From Pedobacter lusitanus (GTDB lineage: Bacteria > Bacteroidota > Bacteroidia > Sphingobacteriales > Sphingobacteriaceae), in contig NZ_CP157278.1 in the NCBI RefSeq assembly GCF_040026395.1, positions 62,001 to 126,000 of the forward strand: DNA of 64,000 bases. The letters run 5' to 3'. A program made the position numbers and the translations under genes. Of the stretch, positions 1 through 8,916 are shown in pieces (within the stretch, counting starts at the first letter, position 1; each line of letters starts with the position of its first letter). The notes under the pieces were generated by a model that did not search any database, had not been told where the DNA came from, and saw only the letters and a program-made list of their open reading frames with translations.

Positions 1-198
1 CAATAAATAGCCTTTTACTATTTTATCGAATGGTACTTCTTTTCGTGTATTTTCGTTTATCCGCTTAAATTTAATTCTCGAATGGTCTTTTTCATCCAGC
101 ATATCCAAATCTAAAGTGCTATTCTGAACTGCTGAGAAAAGCCTAACCGGAATATTAACCAATCCAAATCCGATGGATCCTTTCCAAACTGCCTTCAT
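1..198 (-). CDS. ku: Ku DNA-end-binding protein, N-terminal part (runs off window)
   Basis: The first 66 codons of Ku lie on the minus strand, starting ATG at 198 and leaving the window at base 1. The opening [20 protein letters not shown] is the family's typical N-terminus (a Trp-Lys-Gly-x-Ile start followed by LVNIPV and a Leu-Phe-Ser-Ala stretch), and the bacterial hallmark FKR...R.EV.F..IVKGY follows. Bacterial Ku forms a homodimeric ring on broken DNA ends and recruits LigD. Its start codon faces that of ligD 158 bp away, so the two genes probably share a divergent control region. The C-terminal part cannot be judged. Confidence 0.93.
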   Translation of the reverse strand, partial: MKAVWKGSIGFGLVNIPVRLFSAVQNSTLDLDMLDEKDHSRIKFKRINENTRKEVPFDKIVKGYLL

Positions 199-356
199 AT
201 CAAATCATTTCTTCAGTTATTAACAAGGGCCCTTGAAATTTGTTTCATCCAGACTTTGTTGGAATTGGCAGAATACTTGTTGATCGGGATACATTGATTC
301 TTTTTCAGAACAGAACAAGGCTGGTGTTTGTTAATTGCCTATTAGATTGTTTTAGT

Positions 357-2990
357 ATGGGACTTGATCAATATAAAAAGAAACGGAATTTCTCTAAAAC
401 GAAGGAGCCTAAGACCGGGAAATCCAAGGACACAGGTAAGCTGCATTTTGTGATCCAGAAGCATAATGCAACCAATCTTCATTATGATTTTAGGTTGGAA
501 ATGGGAGGTGTGCTAAAAAGCTGGGCAGTTCCTAAAGGCCCTTCAACTGATCCTAAGGTCAGGCGGTTGGCTATGATGGTGGAAGACCATCCTTATAGTT
601 ACAAAGATTTTGAAGGGATTATTCCCAAGGGTGAATATGGAGGAGGTACTGTAATTGTTTGGGATGAAGGAACGTATGAGCCCATCGAAGAGATTCAAGG
701 GAAGGATGCCCAGGATAAGTATCTGCGTCATTTATTGCATGCCGGATCATTAAAAATCAGGCTGCATGGGGAAAAGTTACAAGGAGAATATGCATTGGTA
801 AAAACCCATGGAATGGGCGAGAATAGCTGGTTATTAATTAAGCATAAGGATGAGTTTGCTTCTACAGTTGACATTACAGAAAAAGATAAGTCTGTGCTTT
901 CTGGAAAGACTATTGCCGCAATGGCGAAAAATAGCGAAAAAGTATGGCGGAATGATGGGGATGTCAAATTGCTGCTTAAAAAGGCGCCAAGAGGAAAGAT
1001 ACCGATTGGCATGAAGCCTATGTTGGCGACCTTGGTTAATGAGCCTTTTGATGATCCCGATTGGGTTTATGAAGTGAAATGGGACGGTTATAGGGCATTG
1101 GGGTTTACGTTGAAAAATGGGGATGTTCAGTTGCTATCTAGAAACAATAAGCAATTTAATGATAGGTTTTACCCTATTTATGATTTGCTGAAAACATGGA
1201 AAATAGATGTCGTAGTTGATGGAGAGATTTTAGTGTTGAACGATAAGGGAATCTCTACTTTCTCTGATTTACAGAACTGGCGCAGTGAGGCGGATGGTAA
1301 CCTTGTTTATTACATTTTTGACCTAATCTGGTATGATGGAAAGGACTTGACCAATCTTCCATTAAAAGATAGGCAGCATATTTTGGAGAGTATTTTACCT
1401 CAGGAAGATGATCGGATCCGTTTAAGTAAGGTGTTTCATAGTAGTGGTACTGATTTTTTTAAAGCAGCCCAAAAAATGGGACTGGAAGGAATTATAGCTA
1501 AGAAATTAAGCAGTACGTACCTGGCGGATAATCGTTCTGGCGACTGGCTCAAAATAAAGATCCATAAGAGACAGGAAGTGGTTATCGCTGGTTTTACTAG
1601 AAATAAAGACACTTCTAAGCAATTCAGTTCACTCTTGTTGGGTGTTTATGAAAATGGGTACTTACATTATGTTGGCAAGGTTGGAACAGGTTTTTCTGAT
1701 CAAACCCAGAAAACGATGATGGCAGAGTTTAAGCCTCTGATTGTAAACAAAAGCCCTTTTGCAGAAATTCCAGATGTAAACAAGCCATCTCGTTTCCGCC
1801 CAAACCCACCAAATGCTGTAGCTACCTGGTTAAAGCCGGAATTGGTGTGCGAGGTGAATTTTACGGAGGTTACTGCAGAAGGTGTTTTCCGTCATCCTTC
1901 TTTTGTGGGGATGCGTATTGACAAAAAAGCTAAAGATGTAGTCCGTGAAACGGCGGTAGAGGTTAAGGCTATTGTGGACCTCGACATCCCGGAAAAAGAA
2001 ATAGCGAAAGCAGACTTGCATGCCAAAGCGATAACGCCGCCAAAGGCAAGTGCACGCAAAACGTTATTAAACCCAAAAGATGAGACCCAAGTACGTAAGA
2101 TCAATGGGCATGATTTGAAGTTTACGCATCTTAGCAAGCTCTATTGGCCGAAGGATAAAGTAAGCAAAAGGGATATGTTTAATTATTATTACCAGGTTGC
2201 AGAATATATTTTGCCTTATCTCAAGGACAGGCCAATGTCGTTGAACCGTTTCCCTGGAGGAATCCATGGGAAAAGTTTTTATCAGAAGGATGTGAAGGGT
2301 AAGGCGCCTGAATGGGCGAAAACGTTTCCTTATACAACTAGTGAAGGGGAAAAGAAGGAATATCTGGTGGGCACTGATGAAGCAACGTTGCTCTGGATGG
2401 CTTCTCTTGGCTGCATAGAAATGAACCCCTGGTTCAGCAGGATTAGTTCACCAGATTATCCTGATTACTGTGTGATTGACCTTGATCCTGATAAAAACAC
2501 ATTTGATCAGGTCGTTGAAGCAGCACTCGTTGTAAAGGATATTCTTGATGAAATGGATGTACCTTGTTTTTGTAAAACTTCGGGTTCAACGGGGATGCAT
2601 ATATACATCCCAATGGCTGCTCGCTATAATTATGACCAGTCGCAGATGTTTGCTAAGATCATTGTTAGTCTGGTTCATCAGCGTATACCAGAATATACAA
2701 CTTTGGAAAGAATGGTTTCGGACCGAAAGGGTAAAATGTACCTGGACTTCCTTCAAAACCGGCCTGGAGCTACTATTGCTGGTCCTTATTCTTTACGACC
2801 GAAACCTGGTGCGACGGTTTCTATGCCTTTGAACTGGGATGAAGTGAAACCTGGACTGGCCATGAAAGACTTTAATATTTCTAATGCCGTAGCCAGGTTG
2901 AAATCTGAGGGGGATTTGTTCAAAGGAGTACTTGGCAAAGGGGTTGATCTGGAGAAAGCTATCAATAAGGCCAAAAGTGTTTTTGGTTAA
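357..2990 (+). CDS. ligD: ATP-dependent DNA ligase LigD (phosphoesterase-ligase-polymerase)
   Basis: This is the multidomain end-joining ligase that processes, fills and seals breaks held by Ku. I place the start at ATG 357 (877 aa). An upstream TTG at 240 would add 39 residues with no family resemblance. Domain order is 3'-phosphoesterase (about residues 30-150, with HNATNLHYDFRLE and GxYGGGTVIVWD), ATP-dependent ligase (adenylated Lys about residue 241 in EVKWDGYRAL, with an OB fold after it), and an AEP-type primase/polymerase (about 590-870, with the metal-binding DLDPD at 708-712). This is the same order as the Pseudomonas type. The reading frame is intact, and the gene is divergent from ku. 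Confidence 0.95.
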   Translation: MGLDQYKKKRNFSKTKEPKTGKSKDTGKLHFVIQKHNATNLHYDFRLEMGGVLKSWAVPKGPSTDPKVRRLAMMVEDHPYSYKDFEGIIPKGEYGGGTVIVWDEGTYEPIEEIQGKDAQDKYLRHLLHAGSLKIRLHGEKLQGEYALVKTHGMGENSWLLIKHKDEFASTVDITEKDKSVLSGKTIAAMAKNSEKVWRNDGDVKLLLKKAPRGKIPIGMKPMLATLVNEPFDDPDWVYEVKWDGYRALGFTLKNGDVQLLSRNNKQFNDRFYPIYDLLKTWKIDVVVDGEILVLNDKGISTFSDLQNWRSEADGNLVYYIFDLIWYDGKDLTNLPLKDRQHILESILPQEDDRIRLSKVFHSSGTDFFKAAQKMGLEGIIAKKLSSTYLADNRSGDWLKIKIHKRQEVVIAGFTRNKDTSKQFSSLLLGVYENGYLHYVGKVGTGFSDQTQKTMMAEFKPLIVNKSPFAEIPDVNKPSRFRPNPPNAVATWLKPELVCEVNFTEVTAEGVFRHPSFVGMRIDKKAKDVVRETAVEVKAIVDLDIPEKEIAKADLHAKAITPPKASARKTLLNPKDETQVRKINGHDLKFTHLSKLYWPKDKVSKRDMFNYYYQVAEYILPYLKDRPMSLNRFPGGIHGKSFYQKDVKGKAPEWAKTFPYTTSEGEKKEYLVGTDEATLLWMASLGCIEMNPWFSRISSPDYPDYCVIDLDPDKNTFDQVVEAALVVKDILDEMDVPCFCKTSGSTGMHIYIPMAARYNYDQSQMFAKIIVSLVHQRIPEYTTLERMVSDRKGKMYLDFLQNRPGATIAGPYSLRPKPGATVSMPLNWDEVKPGLAMKDFNISNAVARLKSEGDLFKGVLGKGVDLEKAINKAKSVFG

Positions 2991-3045
2991 GCTTTCTTTA
3001 TTTTGTTAAACGAGAATTGTTATTAATTAAACATGTTTGAATTTT

Positions 3046-3119
3046 GAGTATATAACCTAAGCGAAAAAAGCTTGCAAATCATATGATTTGCAAGCTTTTT
3101 TCGCTTAGGTTATATACTC
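3046..3119. repeat. Perfect 74-bp palindrome, possible bidirectional terminator
   Basis: Two 37-bp arms are exact reverse complements with no spacer, centred between 3082 and 3083. The inner part is an A6-GCTTGCAAATC stem ending in a T6 run on both strands, the form of a bidirectional intrinsic terminator. It lies 55 bp after ligD and directly abuts the duplicated tRNA-Lys 3' end at 3121. The outer 18 bp of each arm go beyond what a terminator needs. It may have been the original terminator of tRNA-Lys before island insertion. An inverted assembly join is an alternative. Confidence 0.8.
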
Positions 3120-3120
3120 T

Positions 3121-3211
3121 GTGATCCCGCTGGGATTCGAACCCAGTTCAAATATCAGCGTTTAAACAATATCTAGATGGTTTTGTAATTCGACTCCCCG
3201 AATAACGCACC
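3121..3211 (-). other. Duplicated tRNA-Lys 3' end: att-site remnant of an integrated element
   Basis: Bases 3121-3146 are identical, in the same orientation, to 5939-5964, the terminal 26 bp around the 3' end of the tRNA-Lys gene. Identity stops abruptly after that. The next 65 bp contain two degenerate direct heptamers (ACTCCCC at 3193-3199 and ACGCACC at 3205-3211) resembling the cleaner pair at 40119-40137. The arrangement fits a far attachment site left by an integrase that targets the tRNA 3' end. The role of the heptamers as integrase arm sites is inferred. Confidence 0.7.
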
Positions 3212-3528
3212 TTTTATTTAATACATTTTAGCTGCAAATGCTATGATATAAATATATCATAAATTCCTTTAAAATACATCAAAAAACATTGAATATTTCA
3301 TTTGATTGTTCTATTTGGAATAGCCCTACTGTTAGAAGAAATGCCAATAAAAATCTCGACATATTCGTTTTAAATAACTGAGTTATTATCTTCATACATA
3401 TAGATTTAGAGTATAGATTTGCATACTGGTATATGATGCATAAGTTACCTCTACTTAAGGAAGAAACTACAACCCAATAATCAAAAACTAAAACTTTTAC
3501 ACTCAAATCTGATTTATATAGAGTTGCT
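3212..3528. other. AT-rich non-coding stretch inside the island
   Basis: I see no convincing gene here. The only structure is a short inverted repeat, TATGATATA-AA-TATATCATA (3242-3261), in very AT-rich DNA. A minus-strand open frame of 75 codons has no signal, motif or family resemblance. Confidence 0.5.
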
Positions 3529-4212
3529 CTATTGTTTAGTAATTTCTCTTATTTGCTCTTTTGTATACTCTTTATAAACCACGCCTAACCTTAGTGCATT
3601 CTCTTCAACTGTAGAGTCAAAACCTGCTTCTTTCCGTCTTTTATTCACATTTTTAGCATCTTTAATAGGCATTACATATTCAAAAGGCTCTTTCTTGCCC
3701 GTTTTAGGATTATTGATCATTTCCATATATACTTGTGTGCCGTAAACTTGTTCTTTACCTTCACCAGTAAGTTTCCTGTCAAGCATCATGGCCGTGTACT
3801 TATACGGTAATTCCTTGGCCTTGCCCGCCTTTTCTATTAGTTGATAATATTTTGGAATTTTATTTGAATGTTGTATTGCATAAAACACAGCCGTGTTTTC
3901 AGGTTCGCCCACCAGTGTTTTTCCTGGGTAGCCATACTTTGTAATTATACGCTCTACCTTTTCGATGTTTATCGAATCAATTTTTCGCATAATTCTCGAC
4001 GCACTTTTATCCAGTACAGTTCTCGGGTAATTCAGTAATTGAGCAATAGCATCTTTTCTTTCTTCCTTTACTTCTGAATCAAGGAATTCCCTTATACCCT
4101 GATCAGTCCTTAAAATGGTATCCAATTGCTTCTTTAATTCAACATTAACTGGTTTTTGAGCAAAGCAGCTTATACTAATGACTGTTAGTAACGATACGAA
4201 TATTGTCTTCAT
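3529..4212 (-). CDS. Exported DUF6624-type protein
   Basis: This is a 227-aa protein of unknown function with a cleavable signal peptide (MKTIFVSLLTVISISCFAQ). The middle carries the pattern I associate with DUF6624: YGYPGKTLVGE, a following A.....QH, then the LDRKL...G..Q.YGTQ block. It lies on the minus strand within the tRNA-Lys island, 74 bp beyond the AraC-family gene and in the same direction, so the two may be co-transcribed as cargo. No catalytic residues can be named. Confidence 0.7.
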   Translation of the reverse strand: MKTIFVSLLTVISISCFAQKPVNVELKKQLDTILRTDQGIREFLDSEVKEERKDAIAQLLNYPRTVLDKSASRIMRKIDSINIEKVERIITKYGYPGKTLVGEPENTAVFYAIQHSNKIPKYYQLIEKAGKAKELPYKYTAMMLDRKLTGEGKEQVYGTQVYMEMINNPKTGKKEPFEYVMPIKDAKNVNKRRKEAGFDSTVEENALRLGVVYKEYTKEQIREITKQ

Positions 4213-4286
4213 AATGGTAATGGGTTATTCTACTTATCAAAAGTACGTTTTAGCAAAAAGGCAAACAGGTATAAATCGGACAATCT

Positions 4287-5099
4287 TTACATTAGTTTAA
4301 AGACTGAACTTCCATTCCCCGGCAGGAAGGAAGCTCTTTTAAACTGCCTCAGTGCGCAGTCGGTAAATTGTATAAACTCTTTTCTGAAATGCGATGAATC
4401 GTAATAATCTTCTGCAAGTAAGAATCTATGGTACGAGTTAGTATTTTTTGAATATCGGGCATCAAGTACATTTCTAAACCGAAGTATTTTTTTATACGTT
4501 GAAGGACTGCAACCAAAATACTTTTTAAAATATCTTAAGAAAGTTCTTTCAGACATACAGGCGATAGCTGACAGAGCTGGAACCGTCAATTTGTCCATTC
4601 CAGCCGTGCTGTTAAAAATTCGCTCCAATGTATCTCCTTTGTGCTCGTTCAGACTTGACAAAAGAAATGCTTCCAGTTTTTCGATTCTTTTTTCTGGGGG
4701 GGGTGAAAAGAGCAGTGAGGCAAATTCAGTCCATGTAGATTCCTTCAGCAGCTGATGCGACTTGCCTGCCATTTCTAAAAATGGAATTCCGAAAAAAAAA
4801 TTGATGCCGCATGGGGTGAAATTAATACTTATCTCATCTACGGGATCATTAAATGTGATTAGTGTTGGGCGTGTTAGCCTACCCAATAAGATAATTTCCG
4901 GCCCCTGAGTATCATCTTTTGTGAAGGTAACTTCTTGTGGTTGTATCCGGATCAAAGTATGGTTAAAAAACGCTAGGCAGGTGCCCAGATTTGGAAACGC
5001 GGTATACCTTAACGGAAAGGCCCTTCCTTTCTGGGATACTGTAAAACTGGTAATGTATCTTTTCAGTTTATCAGAAACGGGTATAATATTGGTAAACAT
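4287..5099 (-). CDS. AraC-family transcriptional regulator
   Basis: The protein has 270 aa from ATG 5099; an upstream TTG at 5132 only adds 11 residues. The N-terminal half is a DUF6597-like ligand-sensing region (LKRYITSF..., then LLGRLTRP...). The C-terminal roughly 100 residues are an AraC double helix-turn-helix, including LSAIACMSERTFLRYFKKYFG and a shorter second helix-turn-helix. It should bind DNA and control a nearby gene, perhaps the DUF6624 gene downstream. It is carried in the decayed tRNA-Lys island. A C8 run near 4696-4703 sits in the linker but the frame stays open. Confidence 0.85.
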   Translation of the reverse strand: MFTNIIPVSDKLKRYITSFTVSQKGRAFPLRYTAFPNLGTCLAFFNHTLIRIQPQEVTFTKDDTQGPEIILLGRLTRPTLITFNDPVDEISINFTPCGINFFFGIPFLEMAGKSHQLLKESTWTEFASLLFSPPPEKRIEKLEAFLLSSLNEHKGDTLERIFNSTAGMDKLTVPALSAIACMSERTFLRYFKKYFGCSPSTYKKILRFRNVLDARYSKNTNSYHRFLLAEDYYDSSHFRKEFIQFTDCALRQFKRASFLPGNGSSVFKLM

Positions 5100-5498
5100 A
5101 TTTTTCAGGTTATCTAAAATAAACTTCGTCAAAATGAAGATGCATCCTAAAGTTAATAAGATTGTAGTTTATTTGTACACAAACTGTGCACATTCTGTTT
5201 TTTTGTCACAAAAAGAATTCGGAGAAAAACTTACTCAACAAGGTTTAGCAGTGTAAGAAACACGCTTTCGAATAATATCAGATGAAGCCAAGGTTAAGAG
5301 ATTAGTCATAAAAAGCAACTCATATTTTTACCTGCCGTATCAATGATTTATAATTTAGCTTGGTTAGGAATGAGCATAACAACTATATCGGTGATTACCA
5401 CTCATACATAGACTAAAATTGTTTCCCTATGTTTTAAGGTGTAGCTTAATAATCGTTAAACTTGGGTAAAGCAATTTTTATTGCCCATGTGAGAAGAA
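5100..5498. other. Gene-free island segment
   Basis: Upstream of the AraC gene, no reading frame shows family resemblance. The segment is best read as decayed island DNA holding the AraC-gene promoter and the lost remainder of the integrase gene. Confidence 0.5.
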
Positions 5499-5696
5499 TT
5501 AACACCCAAAGCCTTGCCTAACAAATATTTTAAACCGCACGAAACTTTTGATCTCAATCCACATCCTTCGGGCTATAGAGAATTCTGTCTGTTTTCCATC
5601 AATGGAAATTCTACAGATAATAGGGGCATAGCCGTTGATGTCAGCTTTTGATTTACGGTGCCAAAAAAGAATGGATAGGTTTTGGTTACTTTTCAT
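5499..5696 (-). pseudogene. Tyrosine-recombinase integrase stump (N-terminal arm-binding domain only)
   Basis: The first roughly 45 residues match the arm-type DNA-binding domain of Bacteroidota phage/transposon integrases: MKSNQNLSILFWHRKSKAD, then an I.CRISIDGKQTEFSIARR strand. After that the sequence decays and stops at 65 codons. Full-length relatives have about 400 residues, so the SAM-like and catalytic (R-H-R-Y) domains are missing. It reads away from the tRNA-Lys gene, where an integrase of a tRNA-targeting island is expected, and supports the att-duplication interpretation. Confidence 0.75.
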
Positions 5697-5788
5697 TTCT
5701 CAATCTGTTAAAGTTAAAAACTTGTTTAGGCCGGATAACCCGGTAACAGCTTGCTCTTTAATAATTTGGAGTCAAATGAATCTTTTTG

Positions 5789-5827
5789 ACTGGTGCCCAA
5801 ACTTACCAATTAGAATCGGGCACCAGT
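5789..5827. repeat. Inverted repeat ACTGGTGCCC / GGGCACCAGT
   Basis: Exact 10-bp arms (5789-5798 and 5818-5827) are separated by 19 bases in non-coding DNA between the integrase stump and the tRNA-Lys terminator. No T-run follows, so it is not an obvious terminator. A protein-binding site or an element relic is possible. Confidence 0.6.
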
Positions 5828-5913
5828 TATGGCACCATTCAGATTGGTTTCAGTTGGTATGAAATGACTTATTATTTTTTGAAAAACGCCTTTTGAAATA
5901 CATTTTAAACAGA

Positions 5914-5937
5914 AAAGGCGCAATTTCTTGCGCCTTT
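5914..5937 (-). terminator. Intrinsic terminator of tRNA-Lys
   Basis: The hairpin AAAGGCGCAA-tttc-TTGCGCCTTT starts 2 bases beyond the tRNA 3' end and is followed on the minus strand by a T run. The same 26-bp sequence occurs at 56928-56953 after the M57 peptidase gene. Confidence 0.85.
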
Positions 5938-5939
5938 CG

Positions 5940-6012
5940 TGATCCCGCTGGGATTCGAACCCAGGACCACTACATTAAAAGTGTAATGCTCTACCAGCTG
6001 AGCTACGGAATC
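5940..6012 (-). tRNA. tRNA-Lys (anticodon TTT)
   Basis: A 73-nt cloverleaf on the minus strand. The acceptor GATTCCG pairs with CGGGATC (one T-G wobble), with discriminator A and no encoded CCA. The D-arm has AGCTCAGCTGGTAGAGC, the anticodon loop is CTTTTAA (anticodon TTT, Lys), and the T-arm is GGGTTCGAATCCC. Its 3' end is the target of at least one integration, with a copy at 3121-3146 and a shorter related copy at 40045-40063. Confidence 0.97.
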
Positions 6013-6111
6013 AATTAATTCCCTTTGTTTAAGGAGGTGCGAAGATAGAAAAAAAATCGAACCTCGCATAATTTTTTAACAAAATTTGAAATAATAATTT
6101 TAAACCCTCTT

Positions 6112-8025
6112 TTAAAACAATTGAAGAGTTGTCGATTGCTGATTTCCTGAAGATGATTTTGTCTTTACAGTTGCCCGTAAATGATGTTCACTAATCCAGG
6201 ATACATAATGATTAACAGGAATAGGGGCCTTTAATAATCCTCCAGCCACTTGTAAAAGAGCGATTCTGGATTCAATTACCTGTCTGTATTTTTGAAAAAG
6301 ATGCTGTAATTCCTGTTGAATTTTATTTTTAGGCTTAATCCTGATGTTTTTGTTCACCGGATTCAGAATCTGCATATTAATCTCTTTGATGAAATAGGTT
6401 ACTGCCGAATCTATTCTTGCTTGTAGTGCCGGCAAATCATCAAATCCAGTCTGCGCATGCAAATTAATCACCTGAGTCTGAAAACGGTCTGATAATACAA
6501 TCAGGTTTTTAATAGCTTTTCTAAGCTGAGTAAATATAGCAGCATACTCAGGGTTATTTGCCTTAACAATTTCCGGTCTGGAAGTAACTGTTTCCAGTTC
6601 GGTCAGCAGGCGGTTAAAAGAAAAATGGTTAAGTACCAGCTGAAGAATAAATCTTTGCTGACCGCTGATCAGAAGACCTCCTAATTCTTCTTCTTGAACT
6701 GGTTTCATATAACTGATCACCTCGGTATTTGATCTCAGACTTTCAGTATTGATCTTAGATCTGAGAATTAACCCGTTAAGTGTCCTTACACGGCTTAAGG
6801 CAACATATACCTGTCCTGCTATAAATGATTTTCCGGCATCAATAATTGCATGATCAAATGTTAAGCCCTGACTTTTATGAATAGTTACTGCCCAGGCCAG
6901 TTTGATAGGATACTGAGAAAATTCACCTACCTGTTGCTGCACAATAACCTGTTCCGGATCAGTTTTGTATTCAAACGATTGCCAGGAAGATTTTTCCAGC
7001 AGTAAATCCTCTTCATGTGGAAAGGAAACATAAATTTCACCCTCTTTAATCGACTTTATTTTTCCGATTTTCCCATTGTAGAATTTTCTGTTATCCCCGC
7101 TGTCGTTCTTAATGAACATAACCTGTGCACCTGCCTTTAATTTCAGCGTTTGTTCTGCCTGGAGCCCTGCATCTCTGAATTCTCCGCTGGTTTCACCATC
7201 AAAAACATATTCTTCGCCCGAAAGATCATCCAGTTTTGCTTTATTGATAGTATTTGCTTCCGCATTATGCGAAGTGATGATAATAGGGCTCAGCTCATCT
7301 GTTGCAGAAAACTGCGGATCATATCTTTTATTTAATAAAGCCAGGTCACCCTCAGTAATCTGATTATTTCTGATACTGTTTAGAATATGAACAAATTCAG
7401 GTTCAGTTTGACGAAATACTGTGGTCAGTTCTATTTGCAGAACAGGATTTCTGCGGATCACATGTGCTTCAAAAAAATACGGAGAAGCATATGCTCTGTT
7501 TAAAAATGTCCATTCCTCTCTTTTGGTTACCGGAGGAAGCTGATATAAATCGCCTATAAAAAGTAATTGCACCCCGCCAAAAGGGGCATTGTTTTTTCTT
7601 ACTGAGCGGAGTATAGCATCCATCATATCCATTAAGTCACAGCGCACCATAGATATCTCGTCGATGATCAATAATTCCAGTTCATTGAATAACGCCGTTT
7701 TTTCTCTGTTATAACTTAGATCGCTAACCATTGATCCTATAGAAATAATGCCCGACTGCAAATCTTCCAGGCTAATCTCACCAGGGTAAAAAGAGCCTGA
7801 AGGCAACTGGAAAAAGGAATTGATGGTAGTCCCTTTTGCATTCATAGCCGCAACACCTGTAGGTGCAACAACCACCATCTTTTTTGTACTCTCTTCTTTT
7901 ATTCTTTTGAGCAGCGTAGTTTTTCCGGTACCGGCTTTTCCGGTAAGAAAAATGTTCTGATTAGTATACTCGATAAAGGATAAGATTTTGTCAAAAATTG
8001 AATTAGAAGGCACGCCATTAGTCAT
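6112..8025 (-). CDS. Pif1/RecD-like ATP-dependent DNA helicase
   Basis: A 637-aa superfamily 1B helicase. Walker A is GKAGTGKTT (residues 29-37), motif Ia VVVAPTGVAA (51-60), and Walker B LLIIDEISMV (118-127). Next come a Q-binding GDLYQLPPV and a C-terminal UvrD_C_2-type region with AWAVTIHKSQGLTFD and VALSRV, typical of Pif1 and RecD2. The last 170 residues are helical and look family-specific to Bacteroidota. It probably unwinds DNA with 5'-3' polarity in repair or replication restart. It is a single gene, oriented like the tRNA-Lys gene downstream of it. Confidence 0.9.
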   Translation of the reverse strand: MTNGVPSNSIFDKILSFIEYTNQNIFLTGKAGTGKTTLLKRIKEESTKKMVVVAPTGVAAMNAKGTTINSFFQLPSGSFYPGEISLEDLQSGIISIGSMVSDLSYNREKTALFNELELLIIDEISMVRCDLMDMMDAILRSVRKNNAPFGGVQLLFIGDLYQLPPVTKREEWTFLNRAYASPYFFEAHVIRRNPVLQIELTTVFRQTEPEFVHILNSIRNNQITEGDLALLNKRYDPQFSATDELSPIIITSHNAEANTINKAKLDDLSGEEYVFDGETSGEFRDAGLQAEQTLKLKAGAQVMFIKNDSGDNRKFYNGKIGKIKSIKEGEIYVSFPHEEDLLLEKSSWQSFEYKTDPEQVIVQQQVGEFSQYPIKLAWAVTIHKSQGLTFDHAIIDAGKSFIAGQVYVALSRVRTLNGLILRSKINTESLRSNTEVISYMKPVQEEELGGLLISGQQRFILQLVLNHFSFNRLLTELETVTSRPEIVKANNPEYAAIFTQLRKAIKNLIVLSDRFQTQVINLHAQTGFDDLPALQARIDSAVTYFIKEINMQILNPVNKNIRIKPKNKIQQELQHLFQKYRQVIESRIALLQVAGGLLKAPIPVNHYVSWISEHHLRATVKTKSSSGNQQSTTLQLF

Positions 8026-8086
8026 TCGGCAAATTTAACCGATTCTTTTTTTATATTCATCATAGCTTTTATATAATTAATTAACG

Positions 8087-8773
8087 ATGTCTCAATCCAA
8101 AACAATCTTTCAAATCGAACGGATTATCCTTTTCAGCGATGCCGTATTTGCCATTGCCATTACGCTGCTGATTATTGAAATCAAAGTACCACATCTGTTG
8201 CCTGAATACACCAGTTCGGAAGTCCTGCACGCGTATTTGGAACTAACACCAAAATTCCTTGGTTTCTTTGTTAGCTTTTTCTTTATAGGACTGTATTGGA
8301 CAGTACACCATCAGCTGATGAACTATCTGATCAGTTACAATCAGAAGTTAGTCTGGCTTAATCTGCTCTTTTTACTTTCGATTGTGTTATTTCCTTTTAG
8401 TACTGCACTTGACAGTGAATATACAGGACAGAATTTGATTAGTCCTTTTTTGATATATACACTCAATATCTTATTTGCAGGAGGTATGATTGCCGTTTTA
8501 TGGGGATATATCGGTAATGCGAAACATCAGCTGAGTGAAGGACTGGAAAATGTTCACTTTGTAAGGTATCAGCAAAAAAGAGCACTGACAGTTCCTGCGA
8601 TTTTTATTGGCGTTTTCCTGTTGGGATTATTATTGCCCTTTCATAGTATCAGCCGTGTGTTTTTACTGCTGATCCCGTTTATGATGGGTTTATTGAAACG
8701 TCAGTATGATCAAAAGTGTAAAGACCTGGAAAAGATTATAGAAGATAATCAGGAAGAAGAAGAGGCAGGCTGA
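8087..8773 (+). CDS. TMEM175-family (DUF1211) potassium channel-like membrane protein
   Basis: A 228-aa integral membrane protein with the family signature RIILFSDAVFAIAITLL (residues 12-28), whose FSD motif lines the pore helix of TMEM175 channels. About six hydrophobic segments follow, then a short acidic cytoplasmic tail. Bacterial members conduct K+ with low selectivity. It starts 61 bp from the divergent helicase start codon. Confidence 0.88.
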   Translation: MSQSKTIFQIERIILFSDAVFAIAITLLIIEIKVPHLLPEYTSSEVLHAYLELTPKFLGFFVSFFFIGLYWTVHHQLMNYLISYNQKLVWLNLLFLLSIVLFPFSTALDSEYTGQNLISPFLIYTLNILFAGGMIAVLWGYIGNAKHQLSEGLENVHFVRYQQKRALTVPAIFIGVFLLGLLLPFHSISRVFLLLIPFMMGLLKRQYDQKCKDLEKIIEDNQEEEEAG

Positions 8774-8916
8774 AGCGTTCAGTTGTGAACAGAAAATGTC
8801 CGGTAATGAACAGTTTAATTGCCTCGTACGGCCATAGAATGCTTAAGGAGGCTGTTTACCTGCTTGTTTGCGAACTGGCATGTAATTGGACTTTAATCCA
8901 TAAATTCGTTATTATT

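Noticed and set aside
240..356. N-terminal extension of LigD from a TTG codon
   Set aside because: The 39 extra residues show no LigD similarity. The family start fits ATG 357.
4921..5256. Plus-strand open frame of 111 codons overlapping the AraC gene start
   Set aside because: Most of it is antisense to the AraC N-terminus. The tail has no motif.
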